Both the position numbers and the translations under genes were made by a program. Positions 63,592 to 64,000 of a DNA stretch of 64,000 nucleotides are shown here, piece after piece (within the stretch, counting starts at the first letter, position 1; the number at the start of each line of letters is the position of its first letter). The notes under the pieces are model-generated. The model did no database searches, was not told where the DNA came from, and saw nothing but the letters and a program-made list of their open reading frames with translations. The DNA is from Allobranchiibius sp. CTAmp26 (GTDB lineage: Bacteria; Actinomycetota; Actinomycetes; Actinomycetales; Dermatophilaceae): contig NZ_JAGEKR010000009.1 in NCBI RefSeq assembly GCF_017565405.1, positions 1-64,000 on the forward strand, written 5' to 3'.

Positions 63592-64000
63592 GCAACAGCG
63601 ACATCCGCATCCAACCCCTGGACCGGGCGGCACACCGGGCCCTTGCGGGCTGGATCGCTGACGCACAAGCGGCTGGCATCGACATCGACGACGCCTCCTC
63701 GATGGAGAAGGCGTACGAGGACTACTTCACCTCCGTGCAGGAGACGCCGGCCGCCGAGCGCACCGACCCCACCCAGATGCTCACGATGATCGGCATCGCG
63801 ATGGGCGAACACGTGCAGCGGCGTACCGATGTCTCGTGGCGCGTCGCGACCGACGCGGAGGGCCCCGACCTGGCGCTGGTGGGCACCGACGAGACCGGTG
63901 TCTTCTTCCCGGTCGACCCGGTCGCGGACAACTGGAACGCCGGGCAGCGTGGATGGCTGGCCGAGTTCACCGAACAGGTGGTCGCCAGCCTGGGCGCGCC
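63588..64000 (+). CDS. DUF3806-like protein (partial, runs off the window)
   Basis: At least 137 residues, cut by the window end. TTG 63588 overlaps the DUF2277 stop (TTGA). The sequence has PTQMLTMIGIAMGEHVQRRT, WRVATDAEGPDLALVG, VFFPVDPVADNW and RGWLAEFTEQV, the pattern of the DUF3806 domain. No signal peptide. Function unknown; coupled to DUF2277. Confidence 0.75.
   Translation, partial: MSNSDIRIQPLDRAAHRALAGWIADAQAAGIDIDDASSMEKAYEDYFTSVQETPAAERTDPTQMLTMIGIAMGEHVQRRTDVSWRVATDAEGPDLALVGTDETGVFFPVDPVADNWNAGQRGWLAEFTEQVVASLGA

Overview
The window is 64 kb of GC-rich, densely packed bacterial chromosome. About 60 protein genes are on both strands, with many ATGA/GTGA stop-start overlaps and frequent GTG starts. 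I see no rRNA, tRNA, CRISPR, insertion sequence or prophage. The chaperone and housekeeping order lepA, trmB, hemW, hrcA, dnaJ, rsmE, phoH, ybeY, CBS protein, era, then recO, uppS and zur further on, is the actinobacterial one. A member of the Micrococcales (Dermacoccaceae/Intrasporangiaceae-like) fits, but the family is inference.

Layout. 1-6.2 kb: four acyl-CoA dehydrogenase genes (two pairs) around a DUF427-GntR pair. 6.2-7.8 kb: malate synthase. 8.0-17.1 kb: an accessory catabolic block. An IclR regulator leads an operon for a betaine-type (OpuC/ProX-like) ABC importer. A divergent gene encodes a histidine/phenylalanine ammonia-lyase-family enzyme, followed by an amidohydrolase and an MFS exporter. 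17.2-33.2 kb: the housekeeping block, interrupted by nadA-nadB-nadC and their predicted regulator NrtR. 33.2-41.2 kb: an accessory stretch with a methyltransferase, an SDR/TetR pair, a beta-propeller lipoprotein, an alpha/beta hydrolase, a DUF222-HNH protein and a lipoprotein sulfatase. 41.4-50.8 kb: leuA with an attenuator leader, aminotransferase, P450, AlkB-like dioxygenase, a CoA-transferase/glutaryl-CoA-dehydrogenase-like pair and a second DUF222-HNH protein. 50.8-64 kb: FAD oxidoreductase, recO-uppS-GNAT, zur, an ABC exporter with its two-component system, a flavin monooxygenase/reductase pair, dusB, a sulfurtransferase, DUF2277 and the start of a DUF3806 protein.

The most interesting block is 8.0-15.8 kb. 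The lyase keeps most active-site residues of the HAL/PAL family but lacks the Ala-Ser-Gly tripeptide that makes the MIO cofactor. It is divergent from a complete importer of the type that carries trimethylammonium compounds. Both binding proteins of this importer are circularly permuted: the half that is normally C-terminal comes first. My hypothesis is a system that imports a trimethylammonium amino acid (ergothioneine or hercynine are the obvious candidates) and eliminates the amine.

Regulation is unusually readable. There are two overlapping NrtR-like operators before nadA, a CIRCE element before hrcA and a three-Leu leader peptide before leuA. A shared operator links a TetR, its divergent SDR gene and a hydrolase 3 kb away. 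A Zur-like box precedes zur. SOS-like motifs precede both DUF222 genes. Several promoters have a -10 hexamer 6-7 nt before the start codon, which implies leaderless mRNAs. Convergent gene ends carry strong palindromes, including a dispersed element of constant geometry.
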